DNA of 64,000 bases from Clostridia bacterium UC5.1-1C12 (GCA_001305055.1 BBZX01000003.1:255567-319566), one strand, 5' to 3'. Positions 39,658-50,491 are shown, counted from the stretch's first letter. The notes: a model not told the origin generated them from the sequence alone. Numbers and translations are program-made.

Positions 39658-40490
39658 ATCAGTCCGTATTTTTTAAAGCTTTTATAAATGGCATCCTGAT
39701 CCACACGTTCGCAGACATCATCGGCAATCTGCTTGATGCTGTCACGGCCATTGCCCATCGCAATGCCTACCTTGGCATGCAGAATCATTTCTTCATCATT
39801 TAATGAATCACCATAAGCAAATGTATCAGCCAGGTCAAGCCCGTAATGCTCTAAAATGACATCCATACCGCTGGCTTTTGATATTCCCAGTTTAATCATT
39901 TCACCATTGATTAAATCCATTCGTTTTTCACCATGGACCAGAATCTTAAAATAAGGTGATAAAACATTTTCCATTTTCTCAATCGCAGCCATATCCGGGG
40001 CAAAGAATGTGCATTTATTGATCGGATCAAGATCTGGATTTAATTCGCTGACCGGGGAGAAATTCATTGCGCTGATCGCAAAGCGTGCCATCTCGGAATT
40101 CATTCCCTCGCGTTCTTTAAACATAGTCAGAAAACGCCGGTGAGCAAGCTCATCCTGAAAAGTCGTATGTTCTCCCTCCATGGAATAGCCAATGCCTAAT
40201 TGATTAAATGTATCTAATACCAGTCTGACAATTTCCGGCTTAAGCTGTGTATAAAATAATTTTTGATCCTTGACCTCGACATGACAGCCGGCAGCATAGA
40301 TTGCACCATCAAACCCAAGATCATGAACATCATGACTGACTGAGGATTTAACCCGTCCGGTACAGATGATGCATTTATGACCGTTGGTCCGTGCCATGGC
40401 AATCGCTTCTTTTGTGGATTCCGGTATGCCATGCAGTACATCATGGTCAATCAGTGTTCCATCGATATCCAGAAATATGATTTTCTTCAT
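39654..40490 (-). CDS. HAD-superfamily Cof-type phosphatase
   Basis: 278 aa. Motif I FLDIDGTLIDHD (about 5-16), CICTGRV (about 40), and motif IV AYGDSLNDEEMIL (about 212-224) with GNGRDSIKQIADDV near the end, the C2-cap Cof layout. Hydrolyses a sugar phosphate or similar metabolite; substrate unknown. Intact. Distinct from the other Cof protein at 49518-50369. Confidence 0.9.
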   Translation of the reverse strand: MKKIIFLDIDGTLIDHDVLHGIPESTKEAIAMARTNGHKCIICTGRVKSSVSHDVHDLGFDGAIYAAGCHVEVKDQKLFYTQLKPEIVRLVLDTFNQLGIGYSMEGEHTTFQDELAHRRFLTMFKEREGMNSEMARFAISAMNFSPVSELNPDLDPINKCTFFAPDMAAIEKMENVLSPYFKILVHGEKRMDLINGEMIKLGISKASGMDVILEHYGLDLADTFAYGDSLNDEEMILHAKVGIAMGNGRDSIKQIADDVCERVDQDAIYKSFKKYGLI

Positions 40491-40577
40491 GCTTACCTCC
40501 CTTTTTAAAAAATCGAAACCATTATATCATGAAATCTGATAAAAGTCTGATATAATAGTGGAAAAGAGGGTCTGACA

Positions 40578-41609
40578 ATGAATGAAAAGAATTTAAAAGC
40601 ATGGACATATTTCCTAAAATTTCAAGGTGAAACACCAGTTAACACAACAAAAACACTAAGCTGTAAGCAGCCAGCTGCCGATGAGCAAGAATGGCTTGAG
40701 CTGCGCAGCCGATTATTAAAGGGTGAATCGCTGTCTTTGGCTGAATCGATGAATGCAGCTTACCTTATGCTGCTGGATCATCAAGAGCAGCCATCGCTGA
40801 TTTTAAAAGCCGGGGCAGATGGTTTTTATATGGAATCCGATATTGAGGCTTATGTGCCTGAAGCGGATATGCCTAAACTGATTGAAAAGGGCAGACAATT
40901 TATGAAAGCAAACATGGTTCATGAATTTGCCAGTGATCAAATGATGAAGCTGCCGCAGCCGCCTTTATGCAAAGCCGCTGTTAAAACGCTGATACCGTTA
41001 AGCAAGGCGTTTTCAGAGCTTCCAGTCAATCAGGATTTCCTGTCAATCATCAATGAACGGAAGAGTCATCGAGTATTTGCCAATGCGCCGATCAGTCTTT
41101 TAGAGCTGAGCTATCTGCTTTGGTGCACACAGGGCGTAAAGGAAGTAATCGGCAATGGTTATGCGACAAAAAGAACGGTGCCGTGCGGCGGTGCCCGTCA
41201 TGAATTTGAAACTTATCTGTCAGTGATGAATGTGGAAGGTCTGCCTTGCGGGGTCTACCATTATCTGCCGATGGAACATGCCTTAGAGTGCATCAGAGAA
41301 GAAAGTGATCTGCGCGCTAAGACTAGAACTTTGCTTTGTGATCAGGCATTTGCCGGCAAGAGTGCCGTCACCTTTATGTGGAGCTGTGTCTGTTATCGGG
41401 CTGAATGGCGTTACAGCATAGATGCCCACCGCATTATTCTTCAGGATATCGGGCATGTGGGTGAGAATCTATATCTGGCATGCACTTCAATTGACCTTGG
41501 CACTTGCGGTGTCGGCGCTTATCTGCAGCAAGAATGTGATGCATTCTGTGAGCTTGACGGTGAAGAAGAATTTATTGTTTATACAGCGCCGGTGGGGAGG
41601 GTTTCATGA
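40578..41609 (+). CDS. SagB/ThcOx-type nitroreductase-like flavoprotein
   Basis: 343 aa. The C-terminal half (about 150-343) is an FMN oxidoreductase of the SagB/ThcOx type: INERKSHRVFANAPISLLEL (about 155), KRTVPCGGARHEFETYLSV (about 205-223; RxxPS-like as RTVPCGGARH), and DIGHVGENLYLAC with GTCGVGAY near the end. SagB enzymes oxidise azolines in peptide maturation, but no YcaO gene or precursor peptide is adjacent, so another substrate is likely. The N-terminal 150 residues are specific to this branch. Its TGA overlaps the ATG of the PfkB gene. Confidence 0.75.
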   Translation: MNEKNLKAWTYFLKFQGETPVNTTKTLSCKQPAADEQEWLELRSRLLKGESLSLAESMNAAYLMLLDHQEQPSLILKAGADGFYMESDIEAYVPEADMPKLIEKGRQFMKANMVHEFASDQMMKLPQPPLCKAAVKTLIPLSKAFSELPVNQDFLSIINERKSHRVFANAPISLLELSYLLWCTQGVKEVIGNGYATKRTVPCGGARHEFETYLSVMNVEGLPCGVYHYLPMEHALECIREESDLRAKTRTLLCDQAFAGKSAVTFMWSCVCYRAEWRYSIDAHRIILQDIGHVGENLYLACTSIDLGTCGVGAYLQQECDAFCELDGEEEFIVYTAPVGRVS

Positions 41610-42507
41610 TTTCCGTATGTACGCTCAATCCGGCATTGAATTATACGATGCGCTGTGAAGGCCTGCGTCTTTATGAGATTAATCAGAGCAGCAGTGAAGT
41701 GATGATGTGCGATGACGCGGGTGTCAATCTTTGTCAGATTTTTAAAGAGCTGCACAGTCCGGCAATCCTTAAGGGGTTTGTGGCTGGCTTTACCGGTGAA
41801 GAAATGATTCACATGTGAAATTTAGGCCTTGAGGAAGAATTTATCCATTTAAAAGAAGGCTTGAGCCGGGTGAATATAACGCTGAGCGGAATTAAAAATA
41901 CATTGATTTCAGCTCAGGGACCGATGATATCATCGGATGAAATTAAAGAATTATTCGATCAGTTTATCCTGTTAAAAGAAAGTGATACGCTGATTCTAAG
42001 CGGTGATGTACCGCCGTCATTGCCTGAGAATTTCTATCAGACGATTCTTGGGGTTGTATCGGCGAATCATGTGCGCTGCTGTGTGAATACAGGCAATGCT
42101 CAGTTATCGAAGGTGCTAGATTATCAGCCATTTCTTGTCAAGGTAAGTGAAAATCAGCTGGAGGAATTTTCCAAACCAGAATCTATACGTTAAATGAACT
42201 GATTGAACATGCCCGTAAGCTGAAAGCAATGGGCGCCTTGAATGTATTAGTATCAAGAGGGAAATTAGGAGCCGTATTGATTGATGAACAGGATCAGGCA
42301 TTGAATTGTCTGCCGGCGATTGAAGAGGTTGTCAGTTTGAATGGCTGTGAGGATGCGCTGCTGGCAGGCTTTTTAGCTGCTTATCTGGATACCGGTAATT
42401 ACAAATCAGCGCTGAAAATCGGTGTGGCAGCTTATGAGGCGAGCGCTAAAGTTCTAGGCTTGGCTGATTATGCGGCAATCAAAGCCAGTTATGAACAATT
42501 CTTATAG
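41606..42507 (+). CDS. PfkB-family (1-phosphofructokinase-like) kinase, interrupted
   Basis: About 300 aa when repaired. Opens MISVCTLNPALNYTM (family N-terminus of 1-phosphofructokinase/tagatose-6-phosphate kinase); GLSRVNITLSGIKNT follows and ILSGDVPPSLPENFY lies mid-protein. The usual anion-hole motif GAGD is replaced by VSLNGCEDALLAGFLAAY (NGCED), so catalysis may be altered. It contains an in-frame TGA at 41816-41818 (IHM-stop-NLGLEEEF) and a one-base loss near 42175. Phosphorylates a sugar phosphate by family. Overlaps the SagB-like gene by 4 bases. Confidence 0.8.
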
Positions 42508-42563
42508 TTGTTTTCTATCTGAAAAAGCAGTACAATCATAGGACTGACTTTGGAGGAACGATG

Positions 42564-42779
42564 ATGATAGATGAAAAGAAGATTCAGGAATTATCTGAAC
42601 AGATGGACTTGATCCGCCGTGCGATTGAAGCGGCTTATGAAGCGAGTGATAAGCAGACTGCGCGAGTGGATTATCTATATGCTGAACTGGCTCAACATGC
42701 TGATTATCAGCGGCTGGCTAAGGAACACACGGCCATGATGGTACAGCAGTTTAAGGAAAAGAGGAACGTGAATGTTTAA
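42564..42779 (+). CDS. Small coiled-coil protein, unknown function
   Basis: 71 aa from ATG 42564, 7 bases after GGAGG (a second ATG lies 3 bases upstream). Helical and charged: KKIQELSEQMDLIRRAIEAA and later AMMVQQFKEKRNVNV. No family recognised. Overlaps the AI-2E transporter start by 8 bases, so probably coupled to it. Confidence 0.55.
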   Translation: MIDEKKIQELSEQMDLIRRAIEAAYEASDKQTARVDYLYAELAQHADYQRLAKEHTAMMVQQFKEKRNVNV

Positions 42780-43971
42780 ACATCCTTTATGGGAAAAATT
42801 AAAGCCGTGGATCGTGCTGTCTACGTATATATTAGTGCTGCTTACGGTACTGCTTAATTTTAAGACTGTCAGTGAGCATCTGTTGTGGGTGATTTCACTC
42901 TTTAATCCATTGCTTTATGGGACTGCGATTGCCTATGTGCTGAATCAGCCGATGAAGCATATCGAAAAATTTCTGAGATCACATATGAATCAAAAGGGAT
43001 ATCTTATAAAGCATGTCCGCGGCATTTCGATGGTGCTGACCTTGCTTTTGGCGGCTGTATTGCTGACGCTGATCTTTATGATCGTGATTCCGCGCATCTT
43101 TGCTTCCGTAGGTACTTTGGTTAATAATGTAACGGTGCTGGTACGCGGTTTAGTGAATAATATGAATGATATTCTTGCTTATTTTAATATTGATCTGAAT
43201 CTGATTGATTTGAAACAGGTAGAAACCTTCCTGAATATGCCATGGAATGAAATTGTGAATAATGCAATCAGCATTGCCCAGAAGTGGCTGAGCAGTTCAG
43301 CTTCCGGCATCGTATCGACAACGGTGGCATTCGGCAATACCTTTGCGACTTGGTTTGCTGGGTTTATGTTTTCTCTGTATCTTTTAGCAAGCAAAGAAAC
43401 ATTGATCCGTCAGATGAAAAAGGTACTGGTTGTAATTTTTAAAGAAAAGGGTGCGAAGCGCTGTGTCGTTATCGGCCGCAAGGCAAATGAGATCTTCTCT
43501 GGTTTTATCGGCGGTCAGCTGATGGAAGCTTGTATTTTAGGTATATTGTATTACATCGGCATGACGCTGTTTAAAATGCCGTTTGCGGAATTAATCAGTT
43601 CAATCATTGCGATTGCTTCTTTAGTGCCGGTCTTTGGCGCGATGTTTGGCATGATTATCGGCGCCATCCTTATTTTTACGATCAATCCGCTTCAGGCTCT
43701 GGTATTTATCGTTTTCTATCAGGTGCTTCAGGAAATTGAAAATAATTTAATTTATCCGCGGGTTGTCGGCAGTTCAGTCGGATTGCCGGGACTTTGGACA
43801 TTGTTATCCATTTTTGTTTTTGGCGGTTTGTTTGGTGTGTTCGGTATGCTGACAGCGGTACCGACAACAGCGCTGATTTATAATCTGTTTGTAGAGTACG
43901 TCAATAATGAGCTTGAACAGATGGCAGTTACCGTTGATGAGGAAATTCATTCATCCGCTGAAAATGCTTGA
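42772..43971 (+). CDS. AI-2E family transporter
   Basis: 399 aa membrane protein with about eight hydrophobic segments, two near the N-terminus, a central soluble-like part (about 115-195) and a C-terminal cluster with ISSIIAIASLVPVFGAMFGM (about 284-303) and QEIENNLIYPRVVGSSVGLP (about 320-339), the family signature. Members export AI-2, antiport ions, or move other small molecules; substrate unknown. Intact. Confidence 0.88.
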   Translation: MFKHPLWEKLKPWIVLSTYILVLLTVLLNFKTVSEHLLWVISLFNPLLYGTAIAYVLNQPMKHIEKFLRSHMNQKGYLIKHVRGISMVLTLLLAAVLLTLIFMIVIPRIFASVGTLVNNVTVLVRGLVNNMNDILAYFNIDLNLIDLKQVETFLNMPWNEIVNNAISIAQKWLSSSASGIVSTTVAFGNTFATWFAGFMFSLYLLASKETLIRQMKKVLVVIFKEKGAKRCVVIGRKANEIFSGFIGGQLMEACILGILYYIGMTLFKMPFAELISSIIAIASLVPVFGAMFGMIIGAILIFTINPLQALVFIVFYQVLQEIENNLIYPRVVGSSVGLPGLWTLLSIFVFGGLFGVFGMLTAVPTTALIYNLFVEYVNNELEQMAVTVDEEIHSSAENA

Positions 43972-43987
43972 AAATAGAGGACTTAGC

Positions 43988-44016
43988 TTGTTTTGTATGC
44001 GCAGTCATGGTAAAAT
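43988..44016 (+). promoter_or_regulatory. Promoter of metK
   Basis: TTGTTT (43988-43993), 17-base spacer, TAAAAT (44011-44016), 43 bases before the metK ATG. No SAM riboswitch is visible in the short leader. Confidence 0.6.
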
Positions 44017-44058
44017 TAAATGTACGAAAAAATGATTTAATAAAGGAGAATGATATCA

Positions 44059-45234
44059 ATGAGTAAAATGTTATTTACTTCAGAATCTGTTACTGAAGGA
44101 CATCCTGATAAAATATGTGACCAAATCTCTGACGCGGTGCTTGATGCGATTGTCGCTCAAGATTCGAATGCCCGTGTTGCGTGCGAAACTTGCTGTACGA
44201 CAGGGATGGTTATGGTTATGGGAGAAATTTCCACTAAGTGTTATGTAGACATTCCTAAAATAGCCCGCGGAGTGATTTTGGATATTGGCTATGACCGTGC
44301 AAAATATGGCTTTGACGGTACAACGTGTTCAGTGCTGACGGCAATTGATGAGCAGAGCGGCGATATTGCAATGGGTGTCGATAATGCTCTTGAAAGCCGT
44401 GAAGGCAGTGAAGCAGCGGAAACCGGTGCCGGGGATCAGGGAATGATGTTTGGTTATGCCTGTGATGAAACCGAGGAATTGATGCCGATGCCGATCTCAT
44501 TGGCACATAAGCTGGCTAAGCAATTGACGAAGGTACGCAAAGACGGCACTTTAAGCTATCTGCGTCCGGACGGCAAAACACAGGTTACAGTGGAATATGA
44601 AGATGATCAGGCAGTGCGTGTTGATACGATTGTAATTTCAACTCAGCATGCCGATGACGTAACACTGGAAACGATTCGTAAGGATCTGATTGAGCATGTG
44701 ATTAAAACGATTATTCCATCAGCATTAATGGATGAAAATACGAAGATTTTTGTGAATCCTACCGGCCGTTTTGTTATCGGCGGTCCACAGGGTGACAGCG
44801 GCTTAACCGGCCGTAAGATCATTGTAGATACATATGGCGGTATGGCCCGTCACGGCGGCGGTGCATTCTCTGGCAAGGATGCGACAAAGGTTGACCGTTC
44901 TGCGGCTTATGCGGCCCGTTATGTCGCTAAAAATATCGTAGCGGCTAAGCTGGCTAAGAAATGTGAAATTGAATTAGCTTACGCGATTGGTATCGCGCAT
45001 CCGGTTTCAATCATGGTTGATACATTTGGTACGGGTAAGGTTTCTGATGAGCGTTTAGCTGAAATTGTGGATCAAGTTTTTGATCTGCGTCCTAGCGCAA
45101 TCATTGAAAGCCTTGATTTAAGAAAACCGATTTATCGTCAATTGGCAGCTTATGGTCATATGGGACGCATTGATCTGAATGTGAAATGGGAGCAGTGCGA
45201 CAAGGTCGATGCCTTGCTGGCAGCTTTAAACTAA
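44059..45234 (+). CDS. metK: S-adenosylmethionine synthetase
   Basis: 391 aa, intact. Makes S-adenosylmethionine from methionine and ATP in the cytoplasm. Motifs: [20 protein letters not shown] (about 5-24, ATP and metal site), [14 protein letters not shown] (about 114-127), the phosphate-binding [19 protein letters not shown] (about 271-289), and [15 protein letters not shown] near 315. Start ATG 44059 (MSKMLF) is the family start; an in-frame ATG three codons upstream is within the ribosome site region. Own promoter and terminator. Confidence 0.97.
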   Translation: MSKMLFTSESVTEGHPDKICDQISDAVLDAIVAQDSNARVACETCCTTGMVMVMGEISTKCYVDIPKIARGVILDIGYDRAKYGFDGTTCSVLTAIDEQSGDIAMGVDNALESREGSEAAETGAGDQGMMFGYACDETEELMPMPISLAHKLAKQLTKVRKDGTLSYLRPDGKTQVTVEYEDDQAVRVDTIVISTQHADDVTLETIRKDLIEHVIKTIIPSALMDENTKIFVNPTGRFVIGGPQGDSGLTGRKIIVDTYGGMARHGGGAFSGKDATKVDRSAAYAARYVAKNIVAAKLAKKCEIELAYAIGIAHPVSIMVDTFGTGKVSDERLAEIVDQVFDLRPSAIIESLDLRKPIYRQLAAYGHMGRIDLNVKWEQCDKVDALLAALN

Positions 45235-45245
45235 GCTTAAAAATT

Positions 45246-45270
45246 GGACAGCGCTGGCTGTCCTTTTAGT
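45246..45270 (+). terminator. Terminator of metK
   Basis: GGACAG and CTGTCC pair around GCGCTGG-side bases, followed by TTTT. Confidence 0.75.
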
Positions 45271-45281
45271 TGGGAGAAATC

Positions 45282-46015
45282 ATGAAAAGTAATAAGGCGG
45301 AGCTTATGCGGCGTGGCTATGCCGATGAAGAAATGATTCAAGCGGCAAAACTGAAAACAGAAGCAGAGCTGATCAAGGACTTAAATTCAGCGCTGGCATG
45401 GGAGCGCAGTGCGGCAGTCTATGCGCTGAAACAGCCGGATCGCTTTGCCTCGCTTTATCTTGAAATGCTAAGCAAAGAGAAAAAGCTTTATACCCGGCTT
45501 GCATATTCAGAAGTATTAGCGGCAGGCGGTGAAAGATGCGCGCAGGAGCTGAGTGAATGGCTAGGCATGATCGGAATAATCAGCATCAAAGTATTGGTTT
45601 GACATCAAAGAAAAAGTCATATCCGCTGCCTAGAGATCTGATAGCCAGAATCATGGCGAAAATGGATGGAAAGATTTTGCCCATCTTGTTTGCACAATCT
45701 ATATTCAGTGATGAAAAGAAGCTGAGTGAAGCGTTGGATGCGATAGGCTTTATGGTGTTCTATCATCCTGCTTTGGCATCGGATCAGCAGCTGCATCAAA
45801 TACTCAGACTGTTTGATGAGTGTGAAAATGAAGTGATTCATTGGAAAGCGGTAACTGCTTTAAGCGCTTATCCAACCCCTGCTGCCTGCCGTTTCTTAGA
45901 AGGCTTATACAGAACGGGCAATCCACGCCTGCAGCCGGAAATTCAAAGATCGCTGAACCTGCTTGCCGCAAGTGTGATGATTGATTTCTGCGGCTTTAAG
46001 TTCAAAAATAGGTAG
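45282..46015 (+). CDS. HEAT-repeat-like protein, frameshifted
   Basis: About 244 aa of helical repeats: AWERSAAVYALKQPDRFASL, then KLYTRLAYSEVLAAGGERCA and later VIHWKAVTALSAYPTPAACR. A base (probably G) is missing near 45565; the two halves join as EWLGRHDRNNQHQSIG. HEAT-like proteins bind partners; no enzyme motif is seen. ATG 45282 follows GGGAGAAATC. No adjacent gene explains its role. Confidence 0.65.
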
Positions 46016-46056
46016 CTTTCATGTATAATGAAGACGGAAATGGCAGGGGTGAATTT

Positions 46057-46807
46057 ATGGATTTAAATGAATTGGCAAAAACGGCAACCTTTGCCGGTGT
46101 TATCTTATTGGAAAATGGTGCTGAGACATATCGGGTTGAAGAAACGATGAGTCGAATCTGTGAACAGTATGGCGCCAGTGTTGTTGATGCGTTTGCGACT
46201 CCTACGATACTTATTGTATCTTTCTCTTATCATGATCAGCTGGTGCATAATATTAAAAGAATTCATTCACGCAGTGTTGATCTGCATAAGATTCATCAAA
46301 TTAATGATTTATCACGCAACATTCGTGCGAATGCGTTGAGTGTTGAAGAATTAACGATGCGGCTGCGCGGTATCCGCAATGAAAAGCGTTATCCTTTTTG
46401 GTAACTCTATGCTTTTCAGGCATCTGCACCTTTGGCTTTGCTTTCTTTTTCCATGGCTCAATCCATGATGCAATCGCCGCTTTTTTATCGGTCTGCTGAT
46501 TAAGCTATCGGTAAATCTTGCTGAACAGATTAAGTTAAACAGCTTTTTTGTGAATGCGCTGGGCGGGGCAGTGGCAGCTTTATCGGCCATGATTCTGACT
46601 CACTTAGGGTTGGCGGAGCATCTTGATATTGTGATTATCTCATCGATTATGCTTTTGGTGCCTGGACTTGCGATTACCAACGCGATTCGGGATACTGTTT
46701 CAGGAGATCTGCTTTCGGGGATTTCAAGAACGGTGGAAGCCTTCCTTGTGGCGGTAGCGATTGCCATCGGCAGCGGTACGATCTTCATGCTGCTGGGAGG
46801 TCTTTAA
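46057..46807 (+). CDS. ThrE-type threonine/serine exporter, N-terminal half (DUF1212), twice frameshifted
   Basis: About 251 aa. ENGAETYRVEETMSRIC (about 19-35) and SYHDQLVHNIKRIHSRSVDL (about 60-79) form the cytoplasmic part; hydrophobic segments follow (LLVPGLAITNAIRDTVSGDL is the diagnostic loop). T residues are missing near 46398 and 46487; repairs give YPFLVTLCFSGICTFGFAF and AAFFIGLLIKLSVNL. Works with the small C-terminal half encoded next. Confidence 0.85.
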
Positions 46808-46808
46808 G

Positions 46809-47252
46809 ATGCTGATGTCAGGTTTTTCCGCCTTTCTGGCCTCATTAGGCTTTGGTGTAATTTTTAATGTCAAGGGCAGACATCTGCTGGTGGCAGCCCT
46901 TTGCGGCGGTATCGGCGGCTTTACTTATTCGCTGGCTTTGACGTTTAATATTTCCGAAACGATTTCACTGATGATCGGTTCTATCTGTTTGAGTCTGGCA
47001 TCAGAATTGGCAGCGCGGCGGATGAAGAGCCCGGTGACGACTTTTCTGGTCTGTGCCTTGATTCCGCTTGTCCCCGGCGGCGGCATGTATAATACAATGA
47101 TTGAAATGGTTAAGGGCGATGTTTATCAGGCACTTGTAACCTGTGCGCAGACGATCATTGACGCGGGATCGATTGCGATTGGCTGCACGTTGGTAGCATC
47201 CTTAATGCGGCTTGTATTTAAAGCGAAAGTGCGAAAGGAGACATGGCTGTGA
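46809..47252 (+). CDS. ThrE-type exporter, C-terminal half (DUF3815)
   Basis: 147 aa membrane protein of four to five hydrophobic segments: FSAFLASLGFGVIFNV at the start, ALCGGIGGFTYSLAL, and the signature CALIPLVPGGGMYNTMIEMV (about 92-111). Second subunit of the split ThrE-like exporter. Its last codons overlap the start of the U32 peptidase gene (ATG 47243). Confidence 0.88.
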   Translation: MLMSGFSAFLASLGFGVIFNVKGRHLLVAALCGGIGGFTYSLALTFNISETISLMIGSICLSLASELAARRMKSPVTTFLVCALIPLVPGGGMYNTMIEMVKGDVYQALVTCAQTIIDAGSIAIGCTLVASLMRLVFKAKVRKETWL

Positions 47253-49540
47253 AGAAAGTAGAATTGTTGGCTCCCGCCGGCAGCATGGAAGCCTGATTGC
47301 GGCTGTGCAGAATGGCGCGGACGCGGTTTATCTGGGCGGCGCTCATTTTGGTGCGCGTGCTTCAGCAGTTAATTTTGATCATGAACAGATGCGTGAGGCA
47401 ATAAGCTATGCACATCTGTATGGCGTAAAGGTATATGTTACTGTCAATACATTAATTCGCGATGAAGAGCTGGACGCTTGTCTTGACTATATCGGCACTT
47501 TGTATGAAGCTGGTGCAGACGCGCTGATCATTCAGGATCTCGGTTTGATGAATTGTGTCAGACACCGATATCCCAGCTTTGAACTGCATGCGTCGACGCA
47601 GATGCATATTCATAACCGCGACGGTTTAAAAATGCTGAAAAAATGGGGAATAAAACGCGGTGTTCTGGCTCGTGAACACCCCTTGAGCTAATTAAAGAAT
47701 TATCGGATGAAGGCATTGATCTGGAGGTTTTTGTCTATGGCGCTTATTGTGTGAGTTATAGCGGACAGTGCCTGATGAGCAGTTCCATCGGTCATCGCAG
47801 CGGCAACCGCGGTGAATGTGCCCAATCATGCCGTCTGCCGTATAAACTGATTCGTGAAACAAAGAGCAGTCAGTCAGTGGTGGAAACTCAAGGAAAGTAT
47901 CTGCTTTCACCCAAAGACCTCAATACATTGAGTATCGTTGATGAGCTGATCGAAGCCGGTATCGATAGCTTTAAAATCGAGGGCAGAATGAAACGGCCTG
48001 AATATGTGGGCTTAGTAACGGCCTTGTATCGGGAGGCAATTGATGCCTATTATGCGAACAAAGCATATCATGTTGATGATGCTAAGCTAGAAGCTATGCA
48101 GAAGCTGTTTAACCGAGGCTTTACCTTAGGACATCTTAAGCATAAACTCGGCAATGAATTAATGAGTACGATCAGACCGAATCATGTGGGGATTGAAATT
48201 GGTCAGATTGTTGCGGTGAATAAAGACAGGGTTACGGTGAAGCTGCATCATGAATTGAATCAGGGTGACGGCATCCGTATTCTTTGTGAAAATGAGGATG
48301 TCGGTTATGTCGTAAATTATCTGTATAAAGACCGATTGCTTGTAAATCATGCCGATGCCGGCGAACTTGTCGAGCTGAAACGCATGGGCGGTGAGAGAAT
48401 CAAGGCATCGGTGCTGAAAACCAGTGATGTGCGCCAGCTTAATGAACTTGGAAAACAAAATCAAGACGGCCGCCGCAAGGTAAAGCTTCATGGTAAAATT
48501 ACTCTGCATGAGCATGAACCGGCAATTTTACAGATATGGGATGAGGAGTATATGACGGAAATTCTTAGCGATCAGTTAGTGGAAAGGGCGGTTAAAACGC
48601 CGCTTGATGAAGAACGCATCCGCACGCAGCTGATGAAAACCGGCAATACACCTTTTAGCTTCATTGACATAAAGGTTGAATTGGAAAAAGGGATGACCTT
48701 CCCTATATCGGCGCTGAATGAAATGCGCCGTAAGGCTTTATCCTCTCATGCGGAAAAACGTCAGTACATCTGTTTGCAGTTGTCTGAATCACGACCTATG
48801 CCGCACATACATAATGAAACAGAGCCACTATCACTCATTGTTTCCTGTATGAATGAGGAGCAGGTAAATACAGCCTATGCGTGTGGGATTGAAAAGGTCA
48901 CGGTATCTGAACGCGGACTTTATAACCGTTTGAAAGTGACATATCCTAATTTAATATTCACCTATCCGCGGATTATGAAGCATCCTTATGACTGTCCCGG
49001 TATTATTCAGGAGGCCGGCGGCTTGAATCATGAAAGTATCATGGCCGGCAGCGGTTTAAACTGTTACAATGCGCAAAGCGCCGCTTTCCTCTTTGCATTG
49101 GGTGTCAGGACGGTTCAGCTCTCTTTGGAATGCTCCATTGCGCAATGTACTGCGTTGATTGAAGCATATCGCCGAAATAATGAAGGCGGTAACTTTGCCG
49201 CGTTGATTTATGGTGCCTATGAAAATATGCTGATGGAAGCATGTCCGGTAAACATGGCACTGGCTGATGGTCAAAAGCGAGACTGCCGCTTATGCAAGGG
49301 AAATGATCGTTATTATCTGCAGGATCAAAAGGGACAGCATTATCCGCTGCGCGGTGATGAGGATTGCATTATGCATCTATATCACAGTGAAAAAGAGATT
49401 GGCGGCCGCAGCTTAAGGAATGTCTGCAGGCGGGAATCAACACTTTATTAGTTAATTTCACGTTTGAAAAGGCAGATGAAGTGAAACGTATTTTAAATGA
49501 AATAGGAGGGATTTGCAATGATCAAGCTCATTGTCAGTGA
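47243..49540 (+). CDS. U32-family peptidase / RlhA-like protein, frameshifted three times
   Basis: About 766 aa. VKKVELLAPAGSMESLIAAV (one A restored near 47291), NGADAVYLGGAHFGARASA, then SFELHASTQMHIHNRDGL. After restoring an A near 47680, the cysteine motif GAYCVSYSGQCLMSSSIGHR and NRGECAQSCRLPYK (Fe-S or metal region) follow, then ILSPKDLNTL and IDSFKIEGRMKRPEYVG. A third base is missing near 49413, after which LQAGINTLLVNFTFEKADE runs to a TGA at 49538-49540. Members act in tRNA/rRNA hydroxylation (TrhP, RlhA) or collagen breakdown; the long C-terminal part is common in Firmicutes. Confidence 0.88.
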
Positions 49541-50369
49541 TCTGGACGGTACGCTGCTTCAGGAAAATCATCTGATGAATCAGGAAACGATAGATGAAAT
49601 AAAAAAACAGATGGCAAGAGGCGTCGACTTTATGGTAGCGACCGGCCGTGATTATCCCGGTGTTACACCGATCTTTGAAAATACCGGCATTGATCCTGAG
49701 CTGATCTTGTTGAATGGCGCTCAGTATCGGGATCATGGCGGTGTAATTAAGGATAACATTCGCTTAAGCGCATCACAGATTAAAGCGGTGGGTGAAATCT
49801 TTGCCCGCTTTCAGGTAGTATGGAATGTATATACTGCGGATGGCATCGCATCTTTATTTAATGAGGAAGAAAATCTGGATGCCTTTATGGAAACCGCTTG
49901 GCTCGATGGTTTCTGCACACCGGATACCAGTAAAGAAAACTATCGGGATTTTTATGTGGGCTTAAAGGTCTATTCAACCATGGATGAATTGCTGGCCCAT
50001 GAACCGGATATTTTGAAAATGGAAGTCCATGATGGTGATCGTGAAAAAATCCATCAGCTTCAGGAAGCTCTGATGCAGGTAGAAGGTATTGCTGTCGCAG
50101 TTTCTAAACCGATTAACATTGAAGTGACGCATGCCGATGCGCAAAAAGGCATCATGCTGATGAATGTCATTGAAAAGCAGGGATTATGCAGCGATGAAGT
50201 CATGGTCATCGGAGATTCAGCCAATGATCTTTCGATGCTGACGCGTTTTAAGTATTCCTTTGCGGTAGCCAATGGTGCCCAAGCGGCAATTGAAGCCGCT
50301 AATTATCTTACGGCAGAGAATACCGATTTAGGTGTGGTGAAAGCCATCCGCCAGCTGTGCAAGGATTAG
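49518..50369 (+). CDS. HAD-superfamily Cof-type phosphatase
   Basis: 283 aa. Motif I VSDLDGTLLQENH (about 6-18), MVATGRDY (about 39), motif IV VMVIGDSANDLSML (about 228-241) and late VANGAQAAIEAANYL. Overlaps the end of the U32 gene by 23 bases, so it is co-transcribed. Substrate unknown. Intact. Confidence 0.9.
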   Translation: MIKLIVSDLDGTLLQENHLMNQETIDEIKKQMARGVDFMVATGRDYPGVTPIFENTGIDPELILLNGAQYRDHGGVIKDNIRLSASQIKAVGEIFARFQVVWNVYTADGIASLFNEEENLDAFMETAWLDGFCTPDTSKENYRDFYVGLKVYSTMDELLAHEPDILKMEVHDGDREKIHQLQEALMQVEGIAVAVSKPINIEVTHADAQKGIMLMNVIEKQGLCSDEVMVIGDSANDLSMLTRFKYSFAVANGAQAAIEAANYLTAENTDLGVVKAIRQLCKD

Positions 50370-50491
50370 CTTGATGGAATAAAATGATATTTTTAATTGA
50401 AGTTAAATAAGTGAATTCCAAAAAAAGCGATGAAATCAAGGGTATCTAAATCTATGAAAATTCAGCGAATATTTTCATTCATCAAAGTGCC

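Noticed and set aside
40578..41609. Thiazole/oxazole peptide biosynthesis cluster
   Set aside because: Only the SagB-like gene is present; no YcaO cyclodehydratase, precursor peptide, or exporter lies alongside.
41606..42507. TGA read as tryptophan
   Set aside because: TGA ends several neighbouring genes (for example at 13251-13253 and 20513-20515), so the code appears standard.
44017..44058. SAM riboswitch before metK
   Set aside because: The leader between promoter and ATG is too short and shows none of the conserved core elements.
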